The notes under the pieces are model-generated. The model saw only the letters and a program-made list of their open reading frames with translations, was not told the DNA's origin and did no database searches. From positions 434,001 through 498,000 of the forward strand of contig NZ_JACSOI010000001.1 in NCBI RefSeq assembly GCF_018728565.1: a stretch of 64,000 bases of DNA, written 5' to 3'. This document shows positions 8,009-17,290 of this stretch, one piece after another. The DNA is from Zobellia russellii. GTDB lineage: Bacteria; Bacteroidota; Bacteroidia; Flavobacteriales; Flavobacteriaceae. Each line of letters begins with the position of its first letter. The first letter of the stretch is position 1. Both the position numbers and the translations under genes were made by a program.

Positions 8009-9220
8009 ATGATAATAGATTTAAAAATGAAGCGATATAGGTTAGGGGTTTTAGTTACCGGTTTTTTTGTGCTTTTTCTGGTTTCGTGCACCAAACAGAG
8101 TGAGAGAGAAGCAAAACTATTACAGACCATTACAGATGTAAAAAAACAATACGCTCCGGACAAACGAACGGCGCTTTTTGATGTTCACACCTTTATAGAT
8201 ACTGAAAAGTATATTTTAATGGGCGAAAGTAACATCCCTGAAGCGGTAGAACTTTTGAAAACCACCTTAGATGCTGAAAATATTATCTATGAAAGTAGAA
8301 TTGAAATTTTACCTTCTAAAAATTTAGAGGGCAAAACTAATGCGGTAATCAATATTTCAGTGGCGAATCTTAGGAGTAATCCCAAACACTCTGCTGAGCT
8401 GGCAACGCAGGCCACATTAGGTACACCGGTAAAAGTCTTTAAGAAAGAAGGCGATTGGTTCTATATTCAAACCCCGGATAAATATCTGTCATGGGTAGAT
8501 GCTGGTGGAATTGTTCTGATGGATGATTCCGAGGCCAAGAACTGGAAAAGCACGAACAAGATTATTTATACGCAAACTGCAGGCTATGCTTATGAAAAGG
8601 CAGAAGTAGGTCAGCGGGTATCGGATTTGGTAGCGGGAGATATAATAAAACTAGAAGGCGAAACCGATGATTATTATGAAGTGCAGTACCCAGATGGTAG
8701 AAAGGCCTTTGTAAGCAAAGAAGAAGCAGAACCGTATGAAACTTGGTTGGAAAAATTAAACCCTGATCAAGAGAGCCTTGTAGCGACTTCAAAAACCCTT
8801 ATGGGTGTTCCCTATTTATGGGGAGGAACCTCAACAAAGGGTATGGACTGTAGCGGGTTTACCAAGACCATCTTTTTTCTTAACGGAATGGTTATTCCTA
8901 GAGACGCTTCGCAGCAGGTGCATACGGGTAAAGCCATTGATTCTGTTATGAATTTTGATAAGCTGCAAAAAGGCGATTTGCTGTTCTTTGGAAGAAAAGC
9001 CACGGACTCAACCACGGAAAAAGTGGTACACGTAGGTATGTGGATCGGGAACAATGAGTTTATACATGCCTCAGAGATGGTACGTATAAGCAGTATGGAC
9101 AAAAATGCCGATAATTATGACGAGCATAACCATAACCGTTATTTGCGCTCAAAACGCATCTTAAAGGAAAATGATGATGCTTTGATCAGCTTGGTTAAAA
9201 ACCCTGTTTTTAAGGATTAG
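8009..9220 (+). CDS. NlpC/P60 family cell-wall endopeptidase lipoprotein with SH3 domain
   Basis: The 403-residue protein (or 397 from the ATG at 8027) has a lipoprotein signal peptide ending in the lipobox LVSC at about residue 27, so it should be membrane-anchored. A bacterial SH3 domain follows at ~110-175 (VANLRSNPKHSAELATQ), with a second SH3-like stretch at ~185-245. The NlpC/P60 domain (~260-400) has the catalytic Cys in MDCSGF, the His in VVHVGMW and a third polar residue in FIHAS. Such enzymes cleave the D-gamma-Glu to diamino acid bond of peptidoglycan stem peptides, usually in recycling or remodelling. Confidence 0.92.
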   Translation: MIIDLKMKRYRLGVLVTGFFVLFLVSCTKQSEREAKLLQTITDVKKQYAPDKRTALFDVHTFIDTEKYILMGESNIPEAVELLKTTLDAENIIYESRIEILPSKNLEGKTNAVINISVANLRSNPKHSAELATQATLGTPVKVFKKEGDWFYIQTPDKYLSWVDAGGIVLMDDSEAKNWKSTNKIIYTQTAGYAYEKAEVGQRVSDLVAGDIIKLEGETDDYYEVQYPDGRKAFVSKEEAEPYETWLEKLNPDQESLVATSKTLMGVPYLWGGTSTKGMDCSGFTKTIFFLNGMVIPRDASQQVHTGKAIDSVMNFDKLQKGDLLFFGRKATDSTTEKVVHVGMWIGNNEFIHASEMVRISSMDKNADNYDEHNHNRYLRSKRILKENDDALISLVKNPVFKD

Positions 9221-9252
9221 GGGATATCTAATTAGGAAAATGATATTATAAT

Positions 9253-10116
9253 CTAAAAATATCGCTGCAATATTTTCGTAACCGAAGCCTTAAAAGAATA
9301 ACCAAAAAGGTTTAAATGCACTAAGAGATAGTAAAGTTGATAAAGATGTGTTCGTTCTTTTTCATTACCAATTGGTGCAAAATGTTCTTGATAGGCATTG
9401 TAGAAAGAAGCACCAAAACCTCCAAAGAGCCGGGTCATAGCCAAATCTACTTCATGATGGCCAAAATACACCGCTGAATCTATTAAATAAGGGGTGCCTT
9501 TTTTTGATATAAGATAATTTCCGCTCCATAAATCGCCATGTAATAAAGATGGTTTTGTGTGGGGAAATAGATTTTTACAATTTGTTAAAAGTTGGTTTTC
9601 GGAAGGAACTTCGTCATCATTCAGCCTACCTGTATCTTTTGCCAGTTGCAATTGGGGAACAAGTCGTTCTTTCACATAGAACTCCGCCCAATCCAGATGA
9701 TTGGAATTGGACTGCTCAAGATTGCCAATATAATTGTCCGTGGAGAACCCAAATTCGTCTTGGGTTGTATAGTGGTGTAGGGCTGCCAGTTGATGACCCA
9801 AAAGTTCAAAGTCGGTTTTTGAAGGGCGTTTGGCTTCAATATAATCCATCACCAAAAATCCGCCCTTTTCTAAGGGTTCGCAGAGTAAAATATTGGGTAC
9901 GCTTATCGTTTTGGATTTGGCAATGGCTTGCAAACCTAATTTTTCGGCCTTAAACAACTCATAACCATTGTCTCTTCGGTTGATTTTACAAAAGAAACGT
10001 TCCGTTTCGGTTTCCAGCAAGTAGGCTCCGGAAATATCACCCCCAGAAACGGATTGGATACGTTCAATATTCACACAGAGCAAATAGGCAATATGTTCCT
10101 TTAGATGTTTATCCAC
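9253..10116 (-). CDS. Fructosamine kinase family protein
   Basis: The 287-residue protein matches the fructosamine-3-kinase/ketosamine-kinase family, which has a protein-kinase-like fold. Visible features are an N-terminal glycine-rich nucleotide loop (SVSGGDISGAYLL), a catalytic loop H-G-D-L-W-S-G-N (LLHGDLWSGNYL) and the metal-binding Asp in LIDSAVYFGHHEVDLAM. It is expected to phosphorylate sugars attached to amines, allowing deglycation of proteins or small molecules in the cytoplasm. It follows the PQQ dehydrogenase on the same strand with a 33-base gap, so the two may form an operon. Confidence 0.92.
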   Translation of the reverse strand: MDKHLKEHIAYLLCVNIERIQSVSGGDISGAYLLETETERFFCKINRRDNGYELFKAEKLGLQAIAKSKTISVPNILLCEPLEKGGFLVMDYIEAKRPSKTDFELLGHQLAALHHYTTQDEFGFSTDNYIGNLEQSNSNHLDWAEFYVKERLVPQLQLAKDTGRLNDDEVPSENQLLTNCKNLFPHTKPSLLHGDLWSGNYLISKKGTPYLIDSAVYFGHHEVDLAMTRLFGGFGASFYNAYQEHFAPIGNEKERTHLYQLYYLLVHLNLFGYSFKASVTKILQRYF

Positions 10117-10149
10117 GCTACGAAGTGTATGACATTAACAATGACTTTT

Positions 10150-12279
10150 TCAATCCAATGCAAAAGCAATAATGGTATTCCCCCTTTTGGTTCCTAATTT
10201 TCCACCACCACAAGCTAGAGCAATAAATTGTTTTCCGTTTACTTCATATAGGGCTGGTGTTGCAAAGGCCGGGGCAGGTAGTTTATATTCCCACAGTTTT
10301 GTTCCGGTATGTTTGTCGAAAACCCTAAAATAACCATCGCGGGTAGCAGCTATAAACAGGAGTCCGTTTTTCGTAATTACAGGGCCTCCGTAGTTTTCTG
10401 TTCCTGTTCCGGTGATGCCTTTTTCCAAGAGTTCCGGGGATTCGCCCAAAACAATAGACCAAATATACTCTCCGGTATTTAAATTAATGGCATGCATTGT
10501 TCCCCATGGCGGGTCTATGGCCGGCAGCCCGTTCTTATCCAAAAATTTATGGTAGCCCAAATGTTTGTAGGGTGTTCGATATCCTTTTTCATAATTATTG
10601 TTTTCGGCAACGTTATGTTTAATTTCCTGATTGAACAGAAAACGGATGAGTGCATCTTTTTCCTTCTGTTTCAATTGTGGAAAACCCGTCATCATCCCTT
10701 TCCCGTTTGCAATGATAGAAGAGATTTCATTTTTAGATTTACGGAGTTCAATATCTACCAATGAAGGGAATCCGCTTGCGGCCAGTCCTTTTCTATCCGC
10801 TTGATGACAGCTTACACAATATTTACTATAGGTAGCCTCGCCCAAGGGCAAGGTTTCTAACTTGGTGTCGTTTACGCCCATTTGCATAATCCAGGGCATC
10901 TCGTTAGAATTCACATAAATAATCCCTTCTTCAGGGTCGGCCCCTGTACCGCCCCATTCCGCGGCCCCATCGTAACCGGGCAAAAGTAAGATAGGATCTA
11001 AACTTGGTGGAGTATAGATACGCTTGTCCAATTTGCTCAAAATGGCTTTAAGGGAATCTGGGTTTTCCGCATACGGACTCACATTATTTTCTGTGATGTC
11101 TGTGGATTGCCGTGCAAAAGGCTTCGGTTTTACGGGAATTGGCTGGGTTGGCCAAGTCTCCTCACCGTTCAAATTAGACGACGGTACAGGAACTTCTTCG
11201 ATATCAAAAAGGGGTTCGCCCGTTTTTCGGTCAAAAACATACACATAACCTTGTTTGGTAACCTGAGCCACCGCAGCAATTTTTTTACCTCCTCGCTCTA
11301 CCATCAAAAGATTGGGTGGGGCAGGAGGGTCACGGTCCCATAGATCATGATGCGTAAATTGAAAATGCCATAGCCTTTGGCCCGTATTCGCATCCAAAGC
11401 CAACAGGCAGTCAGAATAAAGGTTGCTTCCTTTTCGGGCTCCCCCGTAAAAATCAGGTGCAGCGGAACCTATAGGCGCATATATGATTTCCAAATCCTCG
11501 TCTACCGCCATACCGGCCCAATTATTGGCCGCACCCACCTCATCACTTAAATAAGCATTTTCTTCCCACGTACAATAGCCTTCCTCCTCAGGATGCGGAA
11601 TGGTATGGAAAACCCACTCTACGGCCCCTGTAATGACGTTGAACGCCATAAGATTTCCCGGAGCGGCACCAGAACCTTCGGAGAGCCGAAGGGGCATTAC
11701 AATGAGGTTTTTAAAAATAGTTCCTGGCGTATTGGATATCACGAACTTTTCCCGTGCACTTTCGGGCATTCCTGAGCGCAGGTCTATTTTACCGTTATCG
11801 CCAAAAGTGGATATGGGCTTTCCCGTTAGGGCATCCAAAGCAAAAAGATGAGGTCCGCGTGTACAGAGAATCCGCTTGTCGTCACCCTCTTCCCAATACG
11901 ACACGCCCCTGCTGGTAGAATGCCAAACTTGTATGGAATCGCCAAACTGCCAAATTTCCTTACCCGTTTTGGCATTTAAAGCTACCACTCTGAGCGCTGC
12001 GGTAACCCCGTACAGTATACTATCCACCACCAAGGGGTTCATCTGTATCTGGCCCCAATCTGCCGCTTCATACGTCCAGGCCACTTTTAGGTCTTTTACG
12101 TTTTCTTTGGTAAACTCGGAAAGGGTGGAGTAGTGACTACGGCCCGGGTCTCCCAAATAGGAAGACCATGTGGTATAGGCCTTATTTGCTGGTTCTTGTT
12201 TTGTATCTGATTGACAACTAAAAAACAGAATACCCAGAGCAGTGCACAACAGGGGTAAAATTATTTTTTTTGAAAACAT
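10150..12279 (-). CDS. PQQ-dependent dehydrogenase (quinoprotein) with an internal cytochrome c domain, lipoprotein
   Basis: The 709-residue protein begins with a lipoprotein signal (LGILFFSC, Cys at about residue 22). The rest is an eight-bladed PQQ propeller with the blade motif A-L-N-A-x-T-G-K (VVALNAKTGKEIW, LFALDALTGKPIS, LLALDANTGQRLW and others). A cytochrome c domain with haem site CVSCH (about residue 485) and a distal Met ligand candidate (GMMTGFP) is inserted before the last blades. The family resembles membrane glucose dehydrogenases and oxidises sugars or alcohols in the periplasm, passing electrons to the respiratory chain. The substrate is not evident. No PQQ biosynthesis genes lie in the window. 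Confidence 0.92.
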   Translation of the reverse strand: MFSKKIILPLLCTALGILFFSCQSDTKQEPANKAYTTWSSYLGDPGRSHYSTLSEFTKENVKDLKVAWTYEAADWGQIQMNPLVVDSILYGVTAALRVVALNAKTGKEIWQFGDSIQVWHSTSRGVSYWEEGDDKRILCTRGPHLFALDALTGKPISTFGDNGKIDLRSGMPESAREKFVISNTPGTIFKNLIVMPLRLSEGSGAAPGNLMAFNVITGAVEWVFHTIPHPEEEGYCTWEENAYLSDEVGAANNWAGMAVDEDLEIIYAPIGSAAPDFYGGARKGSNLYSDCLLALDANTGQRLWHFQFTHHDLWDRDPPAPPNLLMVERGGKKIAAVAQVTKQGYVYVFDRKTGEPLFDIEEVPVPSSNLNGEETWPTQPIPVKPKPFARQSTDITENNVSPYAENPDSLKAILSKLDKRIYTPPSLDPILLLPGYDGAAEWGGTGADPEEGIIYVNSNEMPWIMQMGVNDTKLETLPLGEATYSKYCVSCHQADRKGLAASGFPSLVDIELRKSKNEISSIIANGKGMMTGFPQLKQKEKDALIRFLFNQEIKHNVAENNNYEKGYRTPYKHLGYHKFLDKNGLPAIDPPWGTMHAINLNTGEYIWSIVLGESPELLEKGITGTGTENYGGPVITKNGLLFIAATRDGYFRVFDKHTGTKLWEYKLPAPAFATPALYEVNGKQFIALACGGGKLGTKRGNTIIAFALD

Positions 12280-12343
12280 ATAGGAGAAAGTATAGCTTTC
12301 CTAAATGTAGGCAAAAACTGAAAACTAGGGTGCAATGAAATTT

Positions 12344-14767
12344 CTACCAATCAAATTCTACTGTTTCATTGGGTTTTAGAGTAACCTCTTTCTGTTTACT
12401 TCCGTGTTTTAAAACGGTAGCTCCTCCGGTAGCGGAATGTATTTTTACTTTAGTTGGTACTTTGTTGCTCCAAGTAATGGCAATTTCAAAATTTCCACGA
12501 GCTTTTAGACCTTCAACGAAGCCATTGGCCCACACATCTGGCAAAGCAGGTAAAAGCTGAATCTCTTGCATAGAGGACTGTACCAACATTTCTACTACTG
12601 CAGCGGCTCCGCCAAAATTCCCGTCAATTTGGAAAGGTGGGTGTGCATCAAACAGGTTGGGATACGTTCCACCTCCTTTTTCATAGGAAGCACGTACACC
12701 ATCTGGAGCAACATAACGCAACAGTTCACGATATTGTTTGTACGCTCGGTTTCCATCTAATAAGCGAGCCCAAAGATTAATACGCCATCCTTTTGACCAT
12801 CCTGTAGTTTCATCTCCCTTAATGTTTAAAGTGGTCCTTGTGGCATCTGCCAATTCCGGTGTTTTTTCCGGACTGATATGATGCCCAGGGTACAAGCCGT
12901 ACAAATGCGATTGGTGACGGTGTTTGGGATCTACATCTTCCCAATCATGATACCATTCTTGTAAATTCCCTTTTTTTCCTACTTGGTACGGATATAGTTT
13001 GGCCAGTGCCTTTTTTAGTCGAGTTCTGAACTCCACATCTGTTTTTAGGGTTTCTGATGCTGCTATGGTCTGCTGAAAACATTCCCTGATCATGGCAAGG
13101 TCGGATGTTGAACCGTACGAGGTTGAACCTTCATATCCGTCTGAAGTAATAAATTTGTTTTCCGGTGATGTTCCAGGGGAAGTCACCAAATTTCCTTTTT
13201 CATCTTCTACGAGCCATTCCAAACAAAACTCTGCCGCTCCTTTCAGTAGGGGGTAGGCTTTATCCTGTAGAAAATCCAAATCCTGAGAAAACATATAGTG
13301 TTCCCATAAATGAGAGCTTAACCAAGTTCCTCCCATATTCCAGTTGGCCCAATTGACTCCACCTTCACCAAAGTCGCCCACAGGGTTGCTCATCGCCCAA
13401 ATGTCCGAATTATGGCATGCGGCCCATCCACCGGCACCGTAAAAGGTCTTTGCAGTTGTTTTTCCCGTTTGTGCTATATTTTCTATAAAGCCCAACATGG
13501 GTTGGTGCATTTCGGAAAGGTTGGCATTCTCTGCTAACCAATAGTTTTCCTCTGCATTAATGTTTAAAGTATAATTACTGCTCCATGGCGGTCTTATGTA
13601 GGGGTTCCAAATTCCTTGTAAATTGGCAGGTACATTTGGGGTTCTAGAACTGGAAATCAGCAAATAGCGCCCATATTGAAAATAGAGTATTTCCAGATTT
13701 TTATCTTCTTTGCCTTTGGCATAGCGTTTTAAACGCTCATCTGTGGGCAGGTCTTCGGCGGTAGTTTCTCCAAGGTCTAGATGCACTCGGCTAAAATATT
13801 TCTGATGGTCCGTCAGATGGGCATCCAATATGGATTCAAAAGATTTTGAGCTTGCTTTTGAAAGTTGTGAGACCGCAATGGCTTTATGGTCTGCCCCTTC
13901 AGTAGCTGGGTTTTTATCAAATCCATTGAAACTCGTGGCCATTGAAATATAGATAACCGCTTCCGTAGCATTTTTCAGGGAGACGGATTTGTCTGTGCTG
14001 ACTAATTCTCCATCCGTATGCTTTATTTTGAAAAGTGATGTAAAACGTGTTCCCCTATTCGGGTCAAACTGTACCGGATTCGGAATTTTACCACGGTAAC
14101 TGGGTTCTACATGATAAGGGGCGTAACCGCTTACTTCTAGAGTAGATTCGTTACTCATAACCTCATATTTAAGCAAACTGTTAAATGCAACATTAAAATT
14201 AAGCGCTCCTTTTTTACTGCTCTTTAGCCTAATGACCATGGCCTGTTCATCATGGGAAATAAGATACTCACGGGTAAATGTGGTGCCATCTACCTCATAG
14301 GTTACGGTAGAAAGCGCTTTTTCTAATTCAAGCTTACGCAGATAGGATATGGATTTGTTTTTATGCTCGAAATTAAGGTAAAGTGTACCCAAAGGCATAT
14401 ACGATTGGGAAAAGCTTCCCTGTAGTTTGGTTTGTAAAGAATCTGCTAGTTTATAATTTTCCTTTTTTAGCGCTTCGCGGATTTCCGCAACATTTCTATA
14501 CGCTTCTGGACTCATATTAGGGTCTACGGGTTCACCGCTCCAAAGGGTGGCATCGTTCAGATAAATAGAATCCGTAGCAACACCGCCAAAGATTGATGCT
14601 CCAGCTTTTCCATTACCTAGAACCAAGGTTTCCTCAAAATGTTCGGCTGGCCGATCAAACCAAAGTGTATTTGCAGATTGTGACGAAACAAAGTTTACTG
14701 TAACCAGCGAAAATAATATAGATAGTACGGTGGCCGTTTTCAGCCAACTAATGAACGGTGTTAACAT
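12344..14767 (-). CDS. Glycoside hydrolase family 95 (alpha-L-fucosidase / alpha-L-galactosidase type)
   Basis: The product is 807 residues from the ATG at 14767, chosen because it opens into a signal peptide (MLTPFISWLKTATVLSILFS, ending near SSQ). The N-terminal beta-domain starts with W-F-x-x-P-A-x-x-x-x-E-x-L-V-L-G-N-G. Residues corresponding to the known GH95 catalytic machinery are present: the two Asn in TLNINAEENYW, the Glu in TSPGTSPENKF and the Asp in PFQIDGNFGG. The enzyme is inverting and removes terminal alpha-L-fucose or L-galactose from glycans, probably in the periplasm. It is divergent from the acyltransferase/DUF1080 pair, with 169 bases between them. Confidence 0.95.
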   Translation of the reverse strand: MLTPFISWLKTATVLSILFSLVTVNFVSSQSANTLWFDRPAEHFEETLVLGNGKAGASIFGGVATDSIYLNDATLWSGEPVDPNMSPEAYRNVAEIREALKKENYKLADSLQTKLQGSFSQSYMPLGTLYLNFEHKNKSISYLRKLELEKALSTVTYEVDGTTFTREYLISHDEQAMVIRLKSSKKGALNFNVAFNSLLKYEVMSNESTLEVSGYAPYHVEPSYRGKIPNPVQFDPNRGTRFTSLFKIKHTDGELVSTDKSVSLKNATEAVIYISMATSFNGFDKNPATEGADHKAIAVSQLSKASSKSFESILDAHLTDHQKYFSRVHLDLGETTAEDLPTDERLKRYAKGKEDKNLEILYFQYGRYLLISSSRTPNVPANLQGIWNPYIRPPWSSNYTLNINAEENYWLAENANLSEMHQPMLGFIENIAQTGKTTAKTFYGAGGWAACHNSDIWAMSNPVGDFGEGGVNWANWNMGGTWLSSHLWEHYMFSQDLDFLQDKAYPLLKGAAEFCLEWLVEDEKGNLVTSPGTSPENKFITSDGYEGSTSYGSTSDLAMIRECFQQTIAASETLKTDVEFRTRLKKALAKLYPYQVGKKGNLQEWYHDWEDVDPKHRHQSHLYGLYPGHHISPEKTPELADATRTTLNIKGDETTGWSKGWRINLWARLLDGNRAYKQYRELLRYVAPDGVRASYEKGGGTYPNLFDAHPPFQIDGNFGGAAAVVEMLVQSSMQEIQLLPALPDVWANGFVEGLKARGNFEIAITWSNKVPTKVKIHSATGGATVLKHGSKQKEVTLKPNETVEFDW

Positions 14768-14936
14768 GAAAATGAAGGTATGTAGAATTAAACGGTAGCA
14801 AGATAGCTGCAATTCATAAACCACAATGGTATTATTTTTTCTAAATTAGGGCAAATTTCAACCCTAACGGCCCTATTTTTTGCATTGATCAAAAAAATCC
14901 GCAACGGCAGAAATTCTAACCCTATCCAACCAACAT

Positions 14937-16043
14937 ATGTCTCAACTAGCCGAAAATGTATCAAAACGTCTTTTTTCCTTAGACGTTTTTAGAGGTCTTA
15001 CCATGTTTTTATTGATTGCCGAAGCAGCAGGTTTTCACCATAATTTTTCTGAACTGGCCGAGGGTACAGCTTTTTCGGGATTGGCGCACCAATTGCATCA
15101 TCACCCATGGAACGGACTCTGGTTTTGGGATCTAATTCAACCTTTTTTCATGTTTATTGTAGGGGTGGCCATGCCTTTTTCTTTAAGAAAACGACTAGCC
15201 TCAGGAGATAAAAAAGGGGTTACCAAACACATCGTACGCAGATGTTTTTTGTTGTTCACTTTTGGTGTTTTACTGCATTGTGTTTACAGTCACGCTCTGG
15301 TCTGGGAACTATGGAATGTACTGGTACAATTGGCCTTTACTATTTTAATTGCATACGCGATAATGCAGCTTCCAAATAAAATACAGATTGGTATATCATT
15401 AGGGTTGTTGGTGTTGACCGAGATTTTGTATCGTGCATATAACCCGGCCGCACCATATGCACAGGGACACGAAAGTTTTGGTTCGTATATAGACATGTTG
15501 GTTATGGGGCAAGTAAATGATGGGTATTGGGTGTTCGTAAATTTTATACCTACTGCTGCACATACCATTTGGGGTGTTGTTTGCGGAAAAATGCTGTTGT
15601 CACATATACCTTCAGCAGAAAAAATAAAACCCTTTTTAATTTGGGGAACCGTTTTGGTCATTGTAGGATTTGCGATGGATTTTGCCGGTATTACGCCAAT
15701 AGTTAAGCGTATTGCTACGAGTTCCTTTACCTTGGCATCTGGAGGTATCGCTATTTTAACGCTAACCCTTTTTTACTGGCTTATTGATATAAAGGGATAT
15801 CAAAAAAATTGGTTGAAAATTTTCTCGGTGGTAGGTACGAACTCTATTTTTATCTATCTCTTTGCTGAAACCGTGGGTGTACAGTGGTTTAGGGGATTTG
15901 GTCAAATATGGACGGAAGGTTTGCTAGCTCCTATTGGCATTTCGGAAAATGTCATAATGGTTATTAATGCGCTGTTTGTACTGTATATTTTTTGGTACAT
16001 TACCTACTTTTTGGACAAGCATAAGATTTACTTTAAAGTATAA
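14937..16043 (+). CDS. Heparan-alpha-glucosaminide N-acetyltransferase-like membrane protein (DUF5009 family)
   Basis: This 368-residue inner-membrane protein has about ten hydrophobic helices. The N-terminus SLDVFRGLTMFLLIAEAAG and the following conserved H-H-P-W-x-G-L-x-F-W-D-L-I-Q-P-F-F-M-F motif identify the HGSNAT-like/DUF5009 group of transmembrane acyltransferases. The His in HHPWNGL is the candidate catalytic residue by analogy with the human enzyme. It probably acetylates a sugar across the membrane; the substrate is unknown. The DUF1080 lipoprotein gene follows after 39 bases, and GH95 is divergent upstream, suggesting a small glycan-processing cluster. Confidence 0.88.
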   Translation: MSQLAENVSKRLFSLDVFRGLTMFLLIAEAAGFHHNFSELAEGTAFSGLAHQLHHHPWNGLWFWDLIQPFFMFIVGVAMPFSLRKRLASGDKKGVTKHIVRRCFLLFTFGVLLHCVYSHALVWELWNVLVQLAFTILIAYAIMQLPNKIQIGISLGLLVLTEILYRAYNPAAPYAQGHESFGSYIDMLVMGQVNDGYWVFVNFIPTAAHTIWGVVCGKMLLSHIPSAEKIKPFLIWGTVLVIVGFAMDFAGITPIVKRIATSSFTLASGGIAILTLTLFYWLIDIKGYQKNWLKIFSVVGTNSIFIYLFAETVGVQWFRGFGQIWTEGLLAPIGISENVIMVINALFVLYIFWYITYFLDKHKIYFKV

Positions 16044-16082
16044 ACTCTTATCTCAAATATAAATTTACTCAATACGCATACT

Positions 16083-16877
16083 ATGAACTGCACTAAAATT
16101 GCCCTTTTTGTTTCCTCAATAGCCCTAATGGCGTGTAACGCAACTAAAATAACGGTTGCAGATGCGGGTTGGGAAGATATGTTCAATGGTAAGAATTTGG
16201 ACGGATGGACCACAAAAATCCATCATTATGAAACTGGAGATAATTTTGGCGATACCTTTCGTGCCGAAGACGGTATGATCAAAGTTCGTTATGACCAATA
16301 TGAGGGCGATTTTAACGACAGGTTCGGTCATTTATATTTTGATAAGCCCTACTCTAGTTTTCACCTGAGCATGGAATATAGATTTGTGGGGGATTTACAC
16401 CCTGGAGCACCCGTTTTTACCGAAATGAACAGTGGGGTTATGTACCACTCCCAAGATCCGAGGACCATGTTGAAAGAACAGAATTGGCCAATTTCCGTAG
16501 AAATGCAATTTTTAGGAGGTATAAAAGAGGGCGAAGCTAGGCCAACTGGAAATATGTGTTCTCCGGGAACGGAGATTGAGTATGAGGGTAAAATATATCC
16601 TAGCCATTGTTTAAGGTCGTCTTCGGACACCTATTATGGAGACCAATGGGTAAAAGCGGAATTGATAGTGAGAGGCGATTCCTTGGTTACACAAATCATA
16701 AACGGAAAAGTTGTTCTAGAATACACCAAGCCCCAAGTTGGTGGGGGTACCGTTGTAGGTTATGACCCAAAGATGAAACAGGACGGAAAACTATTAAAAG
16801 AAGGTATGATTGCCTTGCAGAGCGAAGGACAGCCCATAGATTTCAGAAACATAAAAATCAAGAATTTAAAGCCTTGA
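16083..16877 (+). CDS. DUF1080 (3-keto-disaccharide hydrolase fold) lipoprotein
   Basis: The 264-residue protein starts with a lipoprotein signal (lipobox LMAC, Cys19). The mature part opens with GWEDMFNGKNLDGWTTK, the standard DUF1080 opening, and has the concanavalin-like beta-sandwich pattern including M-N-S-G-V-M-Y-H and the late DFRNIKIKNL close. Some members hydrolyse 3-keto-glycosides after oxidation of the sugar by a Gfo/Idh-type enzyme; here no such partner is adjacent. It is probably cotranscribed with the acyltransferase gene and ends 8 bases from the convergent VOC gene. Confidence 0.92.
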   Translation: MNCTKIALFVSSIALMACNATKITVADAGWEDMFNGKNLDGWTTKIHHYETGDNFGDTFRAEDGMIKVRYDQYEGDFNDRFGHLYFDKPYSSFHLSMEYRFVGDLHPGAPVFTEMNSGVMYHSQDPRTMLKEQNWPISVEMQFLGGIKEGEARPTGNMCSPGTEIEYEGKIYPSHCLRSSSDTYYGDQWVKAELIVRGDSLVTQIINGKVVLEYTKPQVGGGTVVGYDPKMKQDGKLLKEGMIALQSEGQPIDFRNIKIKNLKP

Positions 16878-16885
16878 TTTAAAAG

Positions 16886-17272
16886 TTATTTCTCGTAGAG
16901 TTCTAGAGGAAGATTATCCGGGTCTGCAAAGAAGGTAAATTTGCGGCCCGTAAATTCATCCGTTCTTATGGGTTCTACGTTTACACCTTTTTCCATGAGT
17001 TTTTGCCTTTCTATACTAACATTGTCTACTTCAAAAGCCAAATGACGTAAACCTAATGCTTCCGGCCTAGAAGGACGTTTGGGTGGGTTGGGAAATGAGA
17101 ATAGTTCAATTATATAATTTCCGTTAAGGGCAAGGTCCAGTTTGTAGGATTGCCGTTCTTCCCTATACACTTCGTTTAGAATTTCTAGACCTAACACTTC
17201 AACATAAAAATGTTTGGACTTTTGGTAGTCGGAACAAATAATGGCAATGTGGTGTACTTTATTGAAAGCCAT
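16886..17272 (-). CDS. VOC superfamily (glyoxalase/dioxygenase-like) protein
   Basis: The 128-residue protein is a single two-module VOC fold. It starts KVHHIAIICSDYQKSKHFY, with the metal-ligand His, and closes with FADPDNLPLELYE, with the Glu ligand; a further His is in LRHLAFEVD. It is of the YaeR/SMU1112c type often labelled glyoxalase-like, but the substrate is unknown. It lies 18 bases after the S41 protease stop on the same strand and is likely cotranscribed with it. Confidence 0.9.
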   Translation of the reverse strand: MAFNKVHHIAIICSDYQKSKHFYVEVLGLEILNEVYREERQSYKLDLALNGNYIIELFSFPNPPKRPSRPEALGLRHLAFEVDNVSIERQKLMEKGVNVEPIRTDEFTGRKFTFFADPDNLPLELYEK

Positions 17273-17290
17273 GGTTATGGTAAAAAGCGC

